From Rhodospirillales bacterium (GTDB lineage Bacteria; Pseudomonadota; Alphaproteobacteria; Rhodospirillales; Defluviicoccaceae): DNA of 64,000 bases. Within the stretch, counting starts at the first letter, position 1, and each line of letters opens with the position of its first letter. Below the pieces are notes generated by a model. It searched no databases and was not told the DNA's origin. It saw only the letters and a list, made by a program, of their open reading frames with translations. The stretch is from positions 310,001 through 374,000 of the forward strand of contig JADJRE010000002.1 of the NCBI GenBank assembly GCA_016712375.1. The letters are read 5' to 3'. Shown piece by piece: positions 18,791 through 27,486 of the stretch. The position numbers and the translations under genes are program-made.

Positions 18791-19256
18791 ATGAACGAAA
18801 CGACGTACGCCCCACGTGGCCTGACCAGCCGTGCTGCCCGTGTTGTTCCGGCGCCCCCGGCGGACGTATTCCGAGCGCTGACTGATGCGCAGTCCATTGC
18901 CAAATGGTGGGGCAAAACCGGAAAGACGACACTGACCGTCTGCGACATGGACGTTCGCTACGGCGGGACCTTCCGTTTCAGCATCCGCGCAGCCAACGAT
19001 GCCGAAGCTTTCGTCAACGGCCATTATTTCGAAGTCGACCCGCCTTACCGGCTTGCCTTCACCTGGTCGTCGGAGAAGCCGGCAGACAATGTCATCGACA
19101 GCCGGGTAACGATCGAGCTGCACGACCTGGAAGGACAACACGACCCGGGTTGTTGTCACCCATCAAGGACTACCCGCGCCCCACGTGGCAACGCTCTACA
19201 GTGCCGGATGGCACGACATGCTGCAGGACATGAGCCTGCATTTCGTTGCTGCCTGA
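18791..19256 (+). CDS. AHSA1/SRPBCC-domain protein, one frameshift
   Basis: A START-like ligand-binding fold protein of about 154 aa, of the kind often annotated as activator of Hsp90 ATPase homologue 1-like. The body shows VPAPPADVFRALTDAQSIAK, WWGKTG and YGGTFRFSI. The end is in another frame: removing one A near 19133 gives EGNTTRVVVTHQGLP and then AGWHDMLQDMSLHFVAA, with a stop at 19254-19256, the normal family ending. ATG at 18791 follows a strong GGGAGGAGAAG ribosome site. It is divergent from the methyltransferase gene. The ligand is unknown. Confidence 0.82.
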
Positions 19257-19265
19257 TGCAGCCTC

Positions 19266-19291
19266 GCCGGCGGCGCTCGGGCACCGCCGGC
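19266..19291. terminator. GC-rich hairpin between convergent genes
   Basis: GCCGGCGG (19266-19273) pairs perfectly with CCGCCGGC (19284-19291) around a 10-base loop. It lies between the ends of the AHSA1-like gene (plus) and the RAYT-like gene (minus). No T run follows on either strand, so it is a possible but not typical terminator. It could also be a REP-like palindrome associated with the RAYT-like gene, but no second copy was seen. Confidence 0.4.
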
Positions 19292-19308
19292 AAAAGCCGC
19301 GGATAAAT

Positions 19309-20256
19309 CTACGGCAGGTAGGCCGCCAGCGGCCGCGCCCAGAGGAAGGCGCGGCCGACGCCGCCGGCATCTTCGATGGCTCGTTGGATCTGCGAGACGC
19401 GTGGCGGCGAAACGCCGGCCAAACTCGAAACTTCTTTCAGCGAAAGGTTGGCGGCGCGGCGCAAAAGATAAACGGTGACCTGGAAAACATCCTGGCGCAG
19501 ATGCCGATCCAGCGCCGTCGCCACTGGTACGCCGGCGGCTTCTGCCACTGCGCCAAGGATCGTGTCGCAGGTCGGCCGGTCGGGGCGCAGCATCGCTCGC
19601 GGCACCTGGTCAGCCGGCAGAGCACGAACATATTCGGCCATTAGTTTCAGAAACGCCTCGCTGCCGAGATACATTTGCGCGCGCACCTGCTTCCACGGCG
19701 AGGCGACGTCCTTCCCGTCGGCGACGTAATCGCGATAGGCCTTACGGGTACCTTCCGAGGCGCCTGCGAAATCTCCCAGAACCCAGTCAATGGTGAGCCA
19801 GGGAGGAGCATCGCGATCCTTGCCGATTGCCCGATGGCTCGACCATTCCCATTGACCGGGCCGCTTTACCAGCCCCGCGCGCACCGGCAGCCATGCCAAG
19901 TCCCGGGCGATGGCGGTGAGCCAAGTCGACTTCTCGATGATGACTGCCTTGTAGCGTCCCTGAAACAGGTGCCCCGCGCGGTCGTGGCGACGGTTGAACC
20001 ACTGCGAGTAAATCGCGTTCAGGCGGCCAATGCCGCGTCCCAGGTTGGCCTCCAGCGTTTCCAGCAGCAGGCAGTACTGTTTGTCGAGCAGACAGTAGCC
20101 GTGGCAGATCCACCTGTGCTGGCCAACTTCACGGCCGAGCAACTCCAGAAATTGGCGACGATCGCCGTCCTTCAGGAAGATCACCTGACCGGCGTTACCG
20201 CGCGCGCTTACATGATAGAGCGCGCCCGCAAATTCGATCCTCAAGGGCCGCGACAT
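19309..20256 (-). CDS. RAYT-like (REP-associated tyrosine transposase) protein with catalytic residues lost
   Basis: A 315-residue protein clearly related to the Y1-transposase/RAYT family. It starts MSRPLRIEFAGALYHVSARG, contains FNRRHDRAGHLFQGRYKA, PVRAGLVKRPGQWEWSSHRA and LGSEAFLKLM, and has a C-terminal helix-turn-helix (LSLKEVSSLAGVSPPRVSQI). The HUH motif normally read as NHYH in DNHYHLL is KQYC here (LLDKQYCLLLET). The catalytic Tyr normally in RYVxLNPVRA is replaced (RDLAWLPVRA). Both changes are in frame and not explained by indels. The protein should be unable to cut DNA but may still bind it, as a domesticated DNA-binding protein might. The frame is open upstream to 20823, but the family start is at 20256. 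Confidence 0.82.
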   Translation of the reverse strand: MSRPLRIEFAGALYHVSARGNAGQVIFLKDGDRRQFLELLGREVGQHRWICHGYCLLDKQYCLLLETLEANLGRGIGRLNAIYSQWFNRRHDRAGHLFQGRYKAVIIEKSTWLTAIARDLAWLPVRAGLVKRPGQWEWSSHRAIGKDRDAPPWLTIDWVLGDFAGASEGTRKAYRDYVADGKDVASPWKQVRAQMYLGSEAFLKLMAEYVRALPADQVPRAMLRPDRPTCDTILGAVAEAAGVPVATALDRHLRQDVFQVTVYLLRRAANLSLKEVSSLAGVSPPRVSQIQRAIEDAGGVGRAFLWARPLAAYLP

Positions 20257-20385
20257 TGGCGGCAAGGCTAGGGGCGCCGTCGTCGAATGTAAACATCTCC
20301 CCGTACAGCAACAGAAGACGCAGCGCGTATAACATGCTACCTGTTTGCGCCGTTTTCCCCGAGGACGCGAACGCGACGAATCGAC

Positions 20386-22165
20386 ATGGAGTTTTTGCGA
20401 ATCTACGGCCGCGTGCTGGGTCTGCTGCGACCGGAACGGCGGCTCGCCATCGTCCTCGCCATCGCCAATGTGCTGGTGGCGGCGCTCGCGTATGCAGAGC
20501 CGGTGCTCTTCGGCAAGATCGTCGATGTTCTCGCCCAGGGCGCGACCCGACCGCCCGAGCAGACGTGGGCGGACGCCGTCCGTCTGCTGCTGATCTGGGG
20601 CGGCGTCGGGCTGGTCGGACTTGGCGCCAACATCCTTGTCTCGCTGCACGCCGACCGGCTGGCGCATCGCCGCCGGCTGGCGGCAATGGCGCTGTACTTC
20701 GAGCACGTGCTCAGCCTGCCGCCCGCCTATCACAGCGAGTCGCACTCGGGCCGGGTGCTGAAGGTCATGCTGGGCGGCGTCGACAGCATGTTCGGCTTGT
20801 GGCTTGCGTTCTTCCGCGAGCATCTGGCGACCTTCGTGGCGATCCTGGTGCTGCTGCCGCTGTCGCTCACGCTGAACTGGCGGCTGGGCTTGCTACTGGT
20901 GGTGCTGATCGTGATCTTCTCGGTGCTCACGGCGCTGGTCATCGGCCGCACCGAGAAGGCCCAGGGTCAAGTAGAGGAATATCACCCGCCTCGCCATGCG
21001 CGCCGGCGACGCGCTCGGCAACGTGCCGCTGATCCACAGCTACGTGCGCCTGGCGGCGGAAGCGCGCGCGCTGGCGTATACCATGCGCCGCGTGCTGGCG
21101 GCGCAGTATCCGGTGTTGAACATGTGGGCGGTTGTCAGCGTGCTCACGCGGGCCGCCTCGACGATAACGGTGATCGCGATCTTCCTGCTGGGCACCTGGC
21201 TCAACCTGCGCGGCCAGGCGACGGTCGGCCAGATCGTCAGCTTCATGGGTTTCGCGACGATGCTGATCGGGCGGCTCGACCACGCGATGGGCTTCGTTTC
21301 CCGCCTGTTCTTTCAGATGCATGGCATGGCGCAGTTTTTCGACGTGCTCGACACCGAGTCGACGGTCAAGGAAAAGCCGGACGCGGTGGCGGTCGGCCGC
21401 GTGCGCGGCGATGTCGAATTCTACCACGTTGATTTTGCTTACAGTGCCGACATACCGGCGGTGCGCGATCTCACCTTCTCGGTCAGGGCGGGAACGACGG
21501 TGGCGTTGGTCGGCTCGACCGGCGCGGGGAAGAGCACGGCAATGGCCTTGCTGCATCGCCTCGCCGATCCGCAGGCGGGTACGATCCGCGTTGACGGCAT
21601 GGACATCCGCGACATGACCCTGAATTCGCTGCGCCAGAACATCGGCGTCGTCTTTCAGGAATCCACCATGTTCTATCGCACCATCGCCGAGAACCTGCGG
21701 GTCGGCCGGACCGACGCGACCGACGAGGAACTGGCGGAAGCGGCAAAGCTGGCGGAAGCGCACGACTTCATCCTGCGCCAGCCGAAGGGCTACAACACGC
21801 GCGTCGGCGAACGCGGCATCACCTTGTCGGGCGGCGAGCGCCAGCGCATCGCCATCGCCCGCGCCCTGCTCAAGGACCCGCCGATCCTGATCCTCGACGA
21901 GGCGACGAGCGCGCTCGACGCCGCCACCGAGGCCCGCGTGCACAAGGCGCTGCAGCGGCTGATGGCAGGCCGCACCACCTTCATCATCGCCCACCGGCTC
22001 TCAACGGTGCGCGAGGCGGACCTGATCTTAGTGTTCAGCCGCGGCCACGTCGTCGAACGCGGCTCGTTCAGCGAACTCGTCGCCCGCAACGGTGTCTTCG
22101 CTGATTTGGTCCGGACTCAGCTCGGTCACTCGGCGGGTGGGGCGGCGGCCGGCAACATGGCCTAG
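20386..22165 (+). CDS. Glucan-type ABC exporter (membrane domain fused to ATPase), one frameshift
   Basis: A half-transporter of about 592 aa of the NdvA/ChvA type, which export cyclic beta-1,2-glucans in rhizobia. The true substrate here is not known. Six membrane segments occupy residues 1-310. The ATPase domain has Walker A GSTGAGKSTA, signature LSGGERQRIAIARAL and Walker B ILILDEATSALD. The frame changes at about 20984, where CACCCGCC should read CACCGCC; this gives YHRLAMRAGDALGNVPLIHSY. ATG at 20386 is clear. The cyclase-TPR gene follows after 133 bases on the same strand. Confidence 0.85.
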
Positions 22166-22298
22166 AGGACACGCACCCGTAACGGCTGAATACAAAAAAC
22201 CACCCTCGCTTGGCGCTTTGCCTGCAAATGGTCTAAGATCACTTGCGCATCGAGCGGACGTTCCCGCTTCTGGACGGGCCGCAATAGCGGGGCTCGCT

Positions 22299-24182
22299 GT
22301 GAACGAGCCGGCAGCAATTGAGCGCAAACTCGCTGCAGTTCTCCATGCCGACGTTGCCGGCTACAGCCGCCTGTCGCGCGTCGACGAGAGTGGCACGTTT
22401 CGCGCCCTCAAGCATGCGCTAGAGCTCTTCGCTCAGCAGATAGCCGCATATGGCGGGCGAGTGGTCAACACCGCCGGTGATGCGGTGCTGGCGGAGTTCC
22501 CAAGCGTCGTCTCTGCGGTGGCCTGTGCGATCGAGGTGCAGCGGCATTTTTCCGAGGAAGCCCACGGCCAATCCGAAGAGCAAAGACTGGCCTTTCGCGT
22601 AGGGGTGAACTTCGGCGACGTCATCGTCGATGGGAACGAGCTTTATGGCGATGGCGTGAACATCGCGGCGAGGCTGCAATCTCTCGCGGAGCCAGGCGGC
22701 GTCTGCATTTCGCAGATGGTCTTTGAACAAGTTAGAGGCCAGCTGGACGCCAAATTTATCGATCTTGGCAACCGCCGCCTAAAGAATATACAGAGGCCAA
22801 TCCATGTCTACGGACTCTTGCCGAAGGCGAAACACTCGTCACGCGTGATACGGCGAGGGACACCGTTGATATGGTCGTCGGCGGCCCTTGCTCTCGTAGT
22901 CGCAGCCGGCATCGGCGGCCTCTCCATCTCGGGATTTTGGTCTTCCTCATCCGAGGACTTGCAGCCGGCGACTACGTTCGCTCGCGCGAACACATCGCTT
23001 CTGCCCTCGGTCGCCGTTCTCCCTTTCATCAACTTGAGCGGTGATCCTGGCCAGGATTACATTTGCGATGCCATCACGGAGGACCTGATCAGCGAGCTTG
23101 GGCGCTTTTCGTCGCTTGTGGTGATGGGGGCGAACATGTCGCGGCCCTTCAAGGACACCGTTGCTCGCCTCCCACGAGATCGGGCAACGGGTGGGCGTGC
23201 GTTATCTGGTTCAGGTAGCCTGCGTCGGTCCGGGGATCGCCTTCGCGTCGCTGGCCAATTGATCGACGCAGAAATGGGTCGGCGTCTGTGGTCGGAACAG
23301 TTCGACCAGGATATGCGCGATGTGCTGGTTTTGCAGAAGACGATCGCAGACAACGTCGCTGGCATGTTGGTGACAAACCTCACACAAGTTGAGGTTCGCC
23401 GCGCCTTTGCCAAGCCGATACAGAACCTTGATGGATACGAATTGACGCTGCGATCCCGTGCGCTGATGCGGCAAGAAACACGCAGCACCAATCGCGAAGC
23501 GCGCGGGTTGTTGGAAAAAGCCATCGCCATCAATCCGTACGATGCCACCTCGCTAGGCCTGCTTGGCCAGGCGCTTTACGACATGATGCAACACGGCTGG
23601 ACAGAGTTTCCCGATGACGTGCTTGCCCGCGCAGAGTCCTATGCCAAGCGGGCGGTAGCTGCGGACGACAGCAATCTGATCGGGCACCGCGTGCTCGCAC
23701 GGATTTACGCCACGCAACTCCAATACGAACGGGCACTTACGGAGGCTGAGCGCGCAATCACGCTCAATCCGAACGATGCCGAAAGCATCGGGATAAGAGC
23801 CGCGGTCTTGCTCTGGATGGGCCTGACCACCGAGGCCGTTACAGCGGCGGAAACCGAATTTCGTTACGACCCCGCTCCGAGTGCGAGCAGCTACTTGGTT
23901 CTCGGCCTAGGCTACTATCTGACCAGACGTTATACGGATGCCGTTCGCCTCTTGGAGCAGGCGACGCTCCGCTTCCCGGATTATAGCTTCTTCCTTCCGG
24001 TACTGGCGGCTACCTACGGACAGCTCGGGTACTCCGAGGAGGCGACGCGCACGGTCACGCGGCTCCGACAACTGAACCCATTATTTGATCCCGAAACTTT
24101 CGGTTCCCGCCTGCGAAACCACGACCAGCTTGGGTTCTTCAGGGAAGGCCTACAGAAGGCCGGCCTCTACGAGAAGTCTTAA
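22299..24182 (+). CDS. Class III adenylate/guanylate cyclase with membrane segment, TolB-like and TPR regions
   Basis: A 627-residue signalling protein. Residues 1-175 form a class III cyclase domain: AAVLHADVAGYSRLSRVDE supplies the first metal Asp, VNTAGDAVLAEFPS the second, and YGDGVNIAARLQ the transition-state Asn/Arg. One membrane span lies near residue 190-210 (IWSSAALALVVAAGIGG). A SVAVLPFINLSGDPGQDYI segment of the TolB/FlgO-like type and several TPR-like repeats (for example YERALTEAERAITLNPNDAE) complete it. Start GTG 22299 (VNEPAAIERKL) is the usual family beginning; the frame is open further upstream without support. A compensating indel pair near 23165-23210 corrects to HEIGQRVGVRYLVQGSLRR. 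The TPR part would face the periplasm and may sense a ligand. Confidence 0.85.
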   Translation: MNEPAAIERKLAAVLHADVAGYSRLSRVDESGTFRALKHALELFAQQIAAYGGRVVNTAGDAVLAEFPSVVSAVACAIEVQRHFSEEAHGQSEEQRLAFRVGVNFGDVIVDGNELYGDGVNIAARLQSLAEPGGVCISQMVFEQVRGQLDAKFIDLGNRRLKNIQRPIHVYGLLPKAKHSSRVIRRGTPLIWSSAALALVVAAGIGGLSISGFWSSSSEDLQPATTFARANTSLLPSVAVLPFINLSGDPGQDYICDAITEDLISELGRFSSLVVMGANMSRPFKDTVARLPRDRATGGRALSGSGSLRRSGDRLRVAGQLIDAEMGRRLWSEQFDQDMRDVLVLQKTIADNVAGMLVTNLTQVEVRRAFAKPIQNLDGYELTLRSRALMRQETRSTNREARGLLEKAIAINPYDATSLGLLGQALYDMMQHGWTEFPDDVLARAESYAKRAVAADDSNLIGHRVLARIYATQLQYERALTEAERAITLNPNDAESIGIRAAVLLWMGLTTEAVTAAETEFRYDPAPSASSYLVLGLGYYLTRRYTDAVRLLEQATLRFPDYSFFLPVLAATYGQLGYSEEATRTVTRLRQLNPLFDPETFGSRLRNHDQLGFFREGLQKAGLYEKS

Positions 24183-24210
24183 CCCGCGACGCAATCGCGC
24201 GAGTCAGTGC

Positions 24211-24624
24211 TCAATGCGCAGCCCAGTTCCTTTCCGCTTCTGTAAGATAGCGACCCGGGTCCTGCTGGAAGTTCTCGCGAGCCTGCGGCGAAAAGAACAC
24301 ATAGAGCTTCTCGTCCCGGATGAGCCAAGCCTCGGGATCCGCCTCAACCTTCTTGCCTATCGCCATCCCCATCGTGCAAGAGCCGGCAAACTGCGGCGCA
24401 TAACGCTCCGGATCACCTGCGAAAAGATCCCGATGCTGCGGTGATGCAAACCAGTATCGAACATAGTCGAAGGAAGCTTGGTATTGCTCTTTGCCGGGCG
24501 ATGGCTTTCCTTCCGCAAAGTAGGCGACAGGATCATAACCCTTCAGCGCTAGCGGTTCCGCTGCAGCCGACGTTTGCGCCGATAAGAGCAAAATCGTCGT
24601 TGCGAGGATGGCATACTTTTGCAT
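24211..24624 (-). CDS. Secreted YHS-domain protein
   Basis: A 137-residue protein with signal peptide (MQKYAILATTILLLSAQTSA, cleavage near AAAEP). The mature part is a YHS domain: LKGYDPVAYFAEGKPSPGKE, YWFASPQHRDLF, PERYAPQFAGSCTMGMA. YHS proteins are small, often metal-linked, and are found near metal or redox proteins; the biochemical role is unknown. The Met at 24624 is chosen over the upstream one at 24708 because it begins the signal peptide. It is convergent with the cyclase-TPR gene, 28 bases apart. Confidence 0.82.
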   Translation of the reverse strand: MQKYAILATTILLLSAQTSAAAEPLALKGYDPVAYFAEGKPSPGKEQYQASFDYVRYWFASPQHRDLFAGDPERYAPQFAGSCTMGMAIGKKVEADPEAWLIRDEKLYVFFSPQARENFQQDPGRYLTEAERNWAAH

Positions 24625-24726
24625 TCTCACGACCGGCTCTCCGTCAGCTTCCAACGCCAATTCTACTCCTGATTCTGAGCGATCGGAAGGCGCGCAGATA
24701 ATCGTCAACTGCGTCTGTGTCTTGCC

Positions 24727-26292
24727 GAGGCTGTTGAAGAAGTCTGGGTTGCGCGCCGTTTCGATGCGTGATTCCGTCGCTCTGGATTTACGGCGACGGA
24801 GGCGGGCGATGATGGGTGAGCGGCAGGGTCGGCAGGAGCGGCTGTTCTACGAGTTTTGTTTGGAGGACCGCATTCCGGCCGACCATCTGTTGCGGAATAT
24901 CGACAAGGTCGTCGATCTCGGCTGGCTGCGCGCGGAGCTGGCGCCGTTCTACAGCCACACGGGTCGTCCGTCGGTGGACCCGGAGCTGATGATCCGCATG
25001 CTGATCGTCGGCTATTGCTACTCCATTCGCTCCGAGCGCCGGCTGTGCCGGGAGGTCGATCTCAACCTCGCCTATCGCTGGTTCTGCCGTCTCGGCCTGG
25101 AAGATGCGGTTCCCGACCATTCGACGTTCTCGGTCAACCGGCACGGCCGCTTCCGCGAGAGCGCGGCGTTTCGGCGCATCTTCGAGAGCGTGGTGCGCGC
25201 CTGCATGAAGGCGGGACTGGTGGGCGGCGAGGGTTTTGCTGTCGATGCCAGCGTCATCGAGGCGAACGCCAGCCGCTTCAACCGGGTGACGGGCGGCCCG
25301 GAAGTTGACTGGACGGACGAACAGCAGGCGCGCCGGCCGATTGCCGAGTATCTTGCGGCGCTGGACAGCGAGACCCCACCGACCAATCCGGAGCGGGCGC
25401 CGAAGGCGATCTCACCATCCGATCCGTGTGCCGCCTGGACGACGCGCGGTCGCTTCAAGGCGGCCTTCGCCTACAGCTTCAATTGCCTGATCGATCTCAA
25501 GGAGGCGGTGATCGTCGATGTGGTGGCGACACCGACGCGGATCTCGAAGGAAGTGGACGCGACCGAGACGATGCTGGAGCGCACCCGTGACCGGTTCGGC
25601 CTTAAACCGCAACGGCTCGCTGCCGATGTCGCCTACGGCACCGGCGAGATGCTGGGCTGGCTGGTGAAACGCGACATCGATCCGCATATCCCGGTCTGGG
25701 AGCAGAGCGAGATCGGACAGGAGGGCCGCTTCAGCCGCAAGGACTTCCTCTTCGATGCGAGCCAGAACGTTTACATCTGTCCCAACGGCAAGGCGCTGCG
25801 CTCGACTGGCAGGATTTACGCCGGAACGACACTGAAGTATCGGGCGAAGAAGAGCGATTGCACCGCCTGCCCGCTGAAGACGGTGTACACGCTATCGCCG
25901 GAGCGCAGCGTCAACCGCGACGTCAACGAGGATGCGCGCGACCATGCTCGCTCGCTGATGGGGAGTCCCGCCTACCGCCAGTCAACCCGCGAACGCAAGA
26001 AGATCGAACACCGTTTCGCCGAAACCAAGACCACTATGGGCCTGACCCGGCTCAGGCTGCGCGGCCTGACCGGCGCCACCGACGAGTTCCTGCTTGCCGC
26101 CATCGTCCAGAACCTCAAACGCCTGGCAAGGGCTGTCCTGCCATCCTCGCCAATGAACACCCGCTTCGCTTAGCCCCGACGGCGCTCAACCTCGTCGGTG
26201 AGAGGGCGTCACGGAATGGCGAATACCGCGAGCCACGACGACCCTCCCCCAGCGCCAAACCCACACCCGTAAGCGACTTTCTCAACAGCCTC
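24727..26292 (+). mobile_element. IS1182-family insertion sequence
   Basis: An element of about 1.57 kb bounded by imperfect inverted repeats. The left end is GAGGCTGTTGAAGAAGTC (24727-24744). The right end is GACTTTCTCAACAGCCTC (26275-26292), which matches the reverse complement of the left at 16 of 18 positions. The single transposase gene lies inside. No clear target duplication can be seen at the ends. Confidence 0.82.
24809..26173 (+). CDS. IS1182-family transposase
   Basis: An intact 454-residue DDE transposase. It begins MMGERQGRQERLFYEFCLED at ATG 24809. The N-terminal domain contains DHLLRNIDKVVDL and GRPSVDPELMIRMLIVGYC; the catalytic core has GFAVDASVIEANAS and LAADVAYGTGEMLGW. 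A cysteine pair (CTACPLK) and the terminal segment RKKIEHRFAETKTTMGLTR are typical of the family. The full-length frame and preserved ends suggest the element could still be active or has been copied recently. Confidence 0.9.
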   Translation: MMGERQGRQERLFYEFCLEDRIPADHLLRNIDKVVDLGWLRAELAPFYSHTGRPSVDPELMIRMLIVGYCYSIRSERRLCREVDLNLAYRWFCRLGLEDAVPDHSTFSVNRHGRFRESAAFRRIFESVVRACMKAGLVGGEGFAVDASVIEANASRFNRVTGGPEVDWTDEQQARRPIAEYLAALDSETPPTNPERAPKAISPSDPCAAWTTRGRFKAAFAYSFNCLIDLKEAVIVDVVATPTRISKEVDATETMLERTRDRFGLKPQRLAADVAYGTGEMLGWLVKRDIDPHIPVWEQSEIGQEGRFSRKDFLFDASQNVYICPNGKALRSTGRIYAGTTLKYRAKKSDCTACPLKTVYTLSPERSVNRDVNEDARDHARSLMGSPAYRQSTRERKKIEHRFAETKTTMGLTRLRLRGLTGATDEFLLAAIVQNLKRLARAVLPSSPMNTRFA

Positions 26293-26473
26293 CGCCAGAA
26301 GCAGGCGCGACAGGCGTCGGTGTTTCCCTTCAGTCTGCTACGCCGGCTATCGTCATCGGCGAGCGGATGAAGCGGGGCGGTCCTCCACCGCTCATGAAAC
26401 GTCATGGCAGTGTTGTCACGGCCGTCCACGAACACTCTTGCGCCATGCTCACGGCATGCGGAATGGAGATGCG

Positions 26474-26762
26474 ATGCCGGGTGGCTGGGTCTACATCATC
26501 ACCAATCGGTCGAAACGGCACGCTTTATCTCGGCGTGACCAGCGACCCTCGCGCGCCGCATCTGGGAGCATCGGGAGGGGGTCGCGGAGGGGTTCAGCAA
26601 GCGCCACGGTCTCAAGCGGCTGGTGTGGATCGAGCGACACGAGGACATCGGCAGCGCGATCCAACGGAGAAGACGATGAAGCATTGGCCGCGCGCCTGGA
26701 AGGTGCGGGTGATCCTGGCCGCCAATCCTGCTTGGGAGGACCTTTATCAGCATCTCGAATGA
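26474..26762 (+). pseudogene. GIY-YIG nuclease family protein with three frame breaks
   Basis: A small single-domain GIY-YIG protein of about 95 aa when corrected. It begins MPGGWVYIITNRS at ATG 26474. Other frames then give NGTLYLGVTSDLARRIWEH, GFSKRHGLKRLVWIERHED and HWPRAWKVRVILAANPAWED, with a stop at 26760-26762. Removing one base in AAA at about 26512, removing one in CCC at about 26545, and adding a G near 26668 makes one continuous family sequence. Such proteins are common in proteobacteria, often in multiple copies, and their role is unclear. With three breaks it may be a decayed copy or just badly read. Confidence 0.7.
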
Positions 26763-26920
26763 ACGTCGTGGATGGCCGTAGCCGACCAACACGCCGCCGG
26801 CAGCAAGACGTGGATGGCCGGGACAAAGCCCCGCCATGCTTCCCGTTCGCAGCGCCCTTGACCGGAAAGGATATTGGAGGGGGCGGGAACGGTTGCTGGC
26901 CGACCGCTGCGAGTTACGAT

Positions 26921-27451
26921 CTACGCCGCCCGGCGTCGGTCTACCGGCTCACCCGACGCGCGGACAGGCCCCTCGGCCGTCGCCATTGCACCCGGGGACA
27001 GCTCCAGCGCGAGGAAGCGGTGGCGGTCGACCGGGCCGGGGAGGATGAGGCGGCTGGCTGGCGCCGCCGAGAAGCCGAAGCGCTGGTAGTAGGGAGCGTC
27101 GCCGACCAGGATGACGGCGCGGTGGCCCAGGGCGCGGGCGGTTGCGAGGCCGCGCCGGATAATCCGGCCGCCGAGGCCGGTGCCCCGCCACGGCTCCCCC
27201 ACTGCCACCGGGCCCAGCAGCAGGCCGTCGCAATGCTCGCCGAGGCGCACGTGCCAGAAGCGCAGCGTGCCGACCAGCATGTCACCATGGGCTGTGCTCT
27301 CGAGCGCCGCGAAGCTCAGCTCCTCAGCCGGCAACCGGCCCTCGCGCAGCCGCTCGGCGGTTTTGGCGAAGCGCGCCGGCCCGAAGGCCCGGTCGAGCAG
27401 GGCTTCCCGCTGCGAAGCCGCTTGCGGCGGCTCCGCTCCGATCCAGATCAT
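26921..27451 (-). CDS. GNAT-family N-acetyltransferase
   Basis: A 176-residue acetyltransferase of the YhbS-like group. The acetyl-CoA binding motif reads VGEPWRGTGLGGRIIRRGL (about residues 87-105). It is followed by AVILVGDAPYYQRFGFSAAP, typical of this subgroup. The substrate is unknown. It starts 36 bases after the stop of the ornithine/lysine decarboxylase gene on the same strand and so is probably the last gene of the polyamine operon. A diamine or polyamine substrate is possible, but only by context. Confidence 0.8.
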   Translation of the reverse strand: MIWIGAEPPQAASQREALLDRAFGPARFAKTAERLREGRLPAEELSFAALESTAHGDMLVGTLRFWHVRLGEHCDGLLLGPVAVGEPWRGTGLGGRIIRRGLATARALGHRAVILVGDAPYYQRFGFSAAPASRLILPGPVDRHRFLALELSPGAMATAEGPVRASGEPVDRRRAA

Positions 27452-27486
27452 CGTTATCCAGTCCCCTGATTTCCGAGCCGTGCGCG

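Noticed and set aside
20256..20823. Upstream in-frame extension of the RAYT-like protein
   Set aside because: The family start is at 20256, and the extension overlaps the start of the exporter gene and has no domain.
22092..22298. N-terminal extension of the cyclase-TPR protein
   Set aside because: It overlaps the end of the exporter gene, has no domain character, and the family start motif is at GTG 22299.
24608..24808. N-terminal extension of the IS1182 transposase
   Set aside because: It runs across the left inverted repeat of the element and into the YHS gene, so it cannot belong to the transposase.
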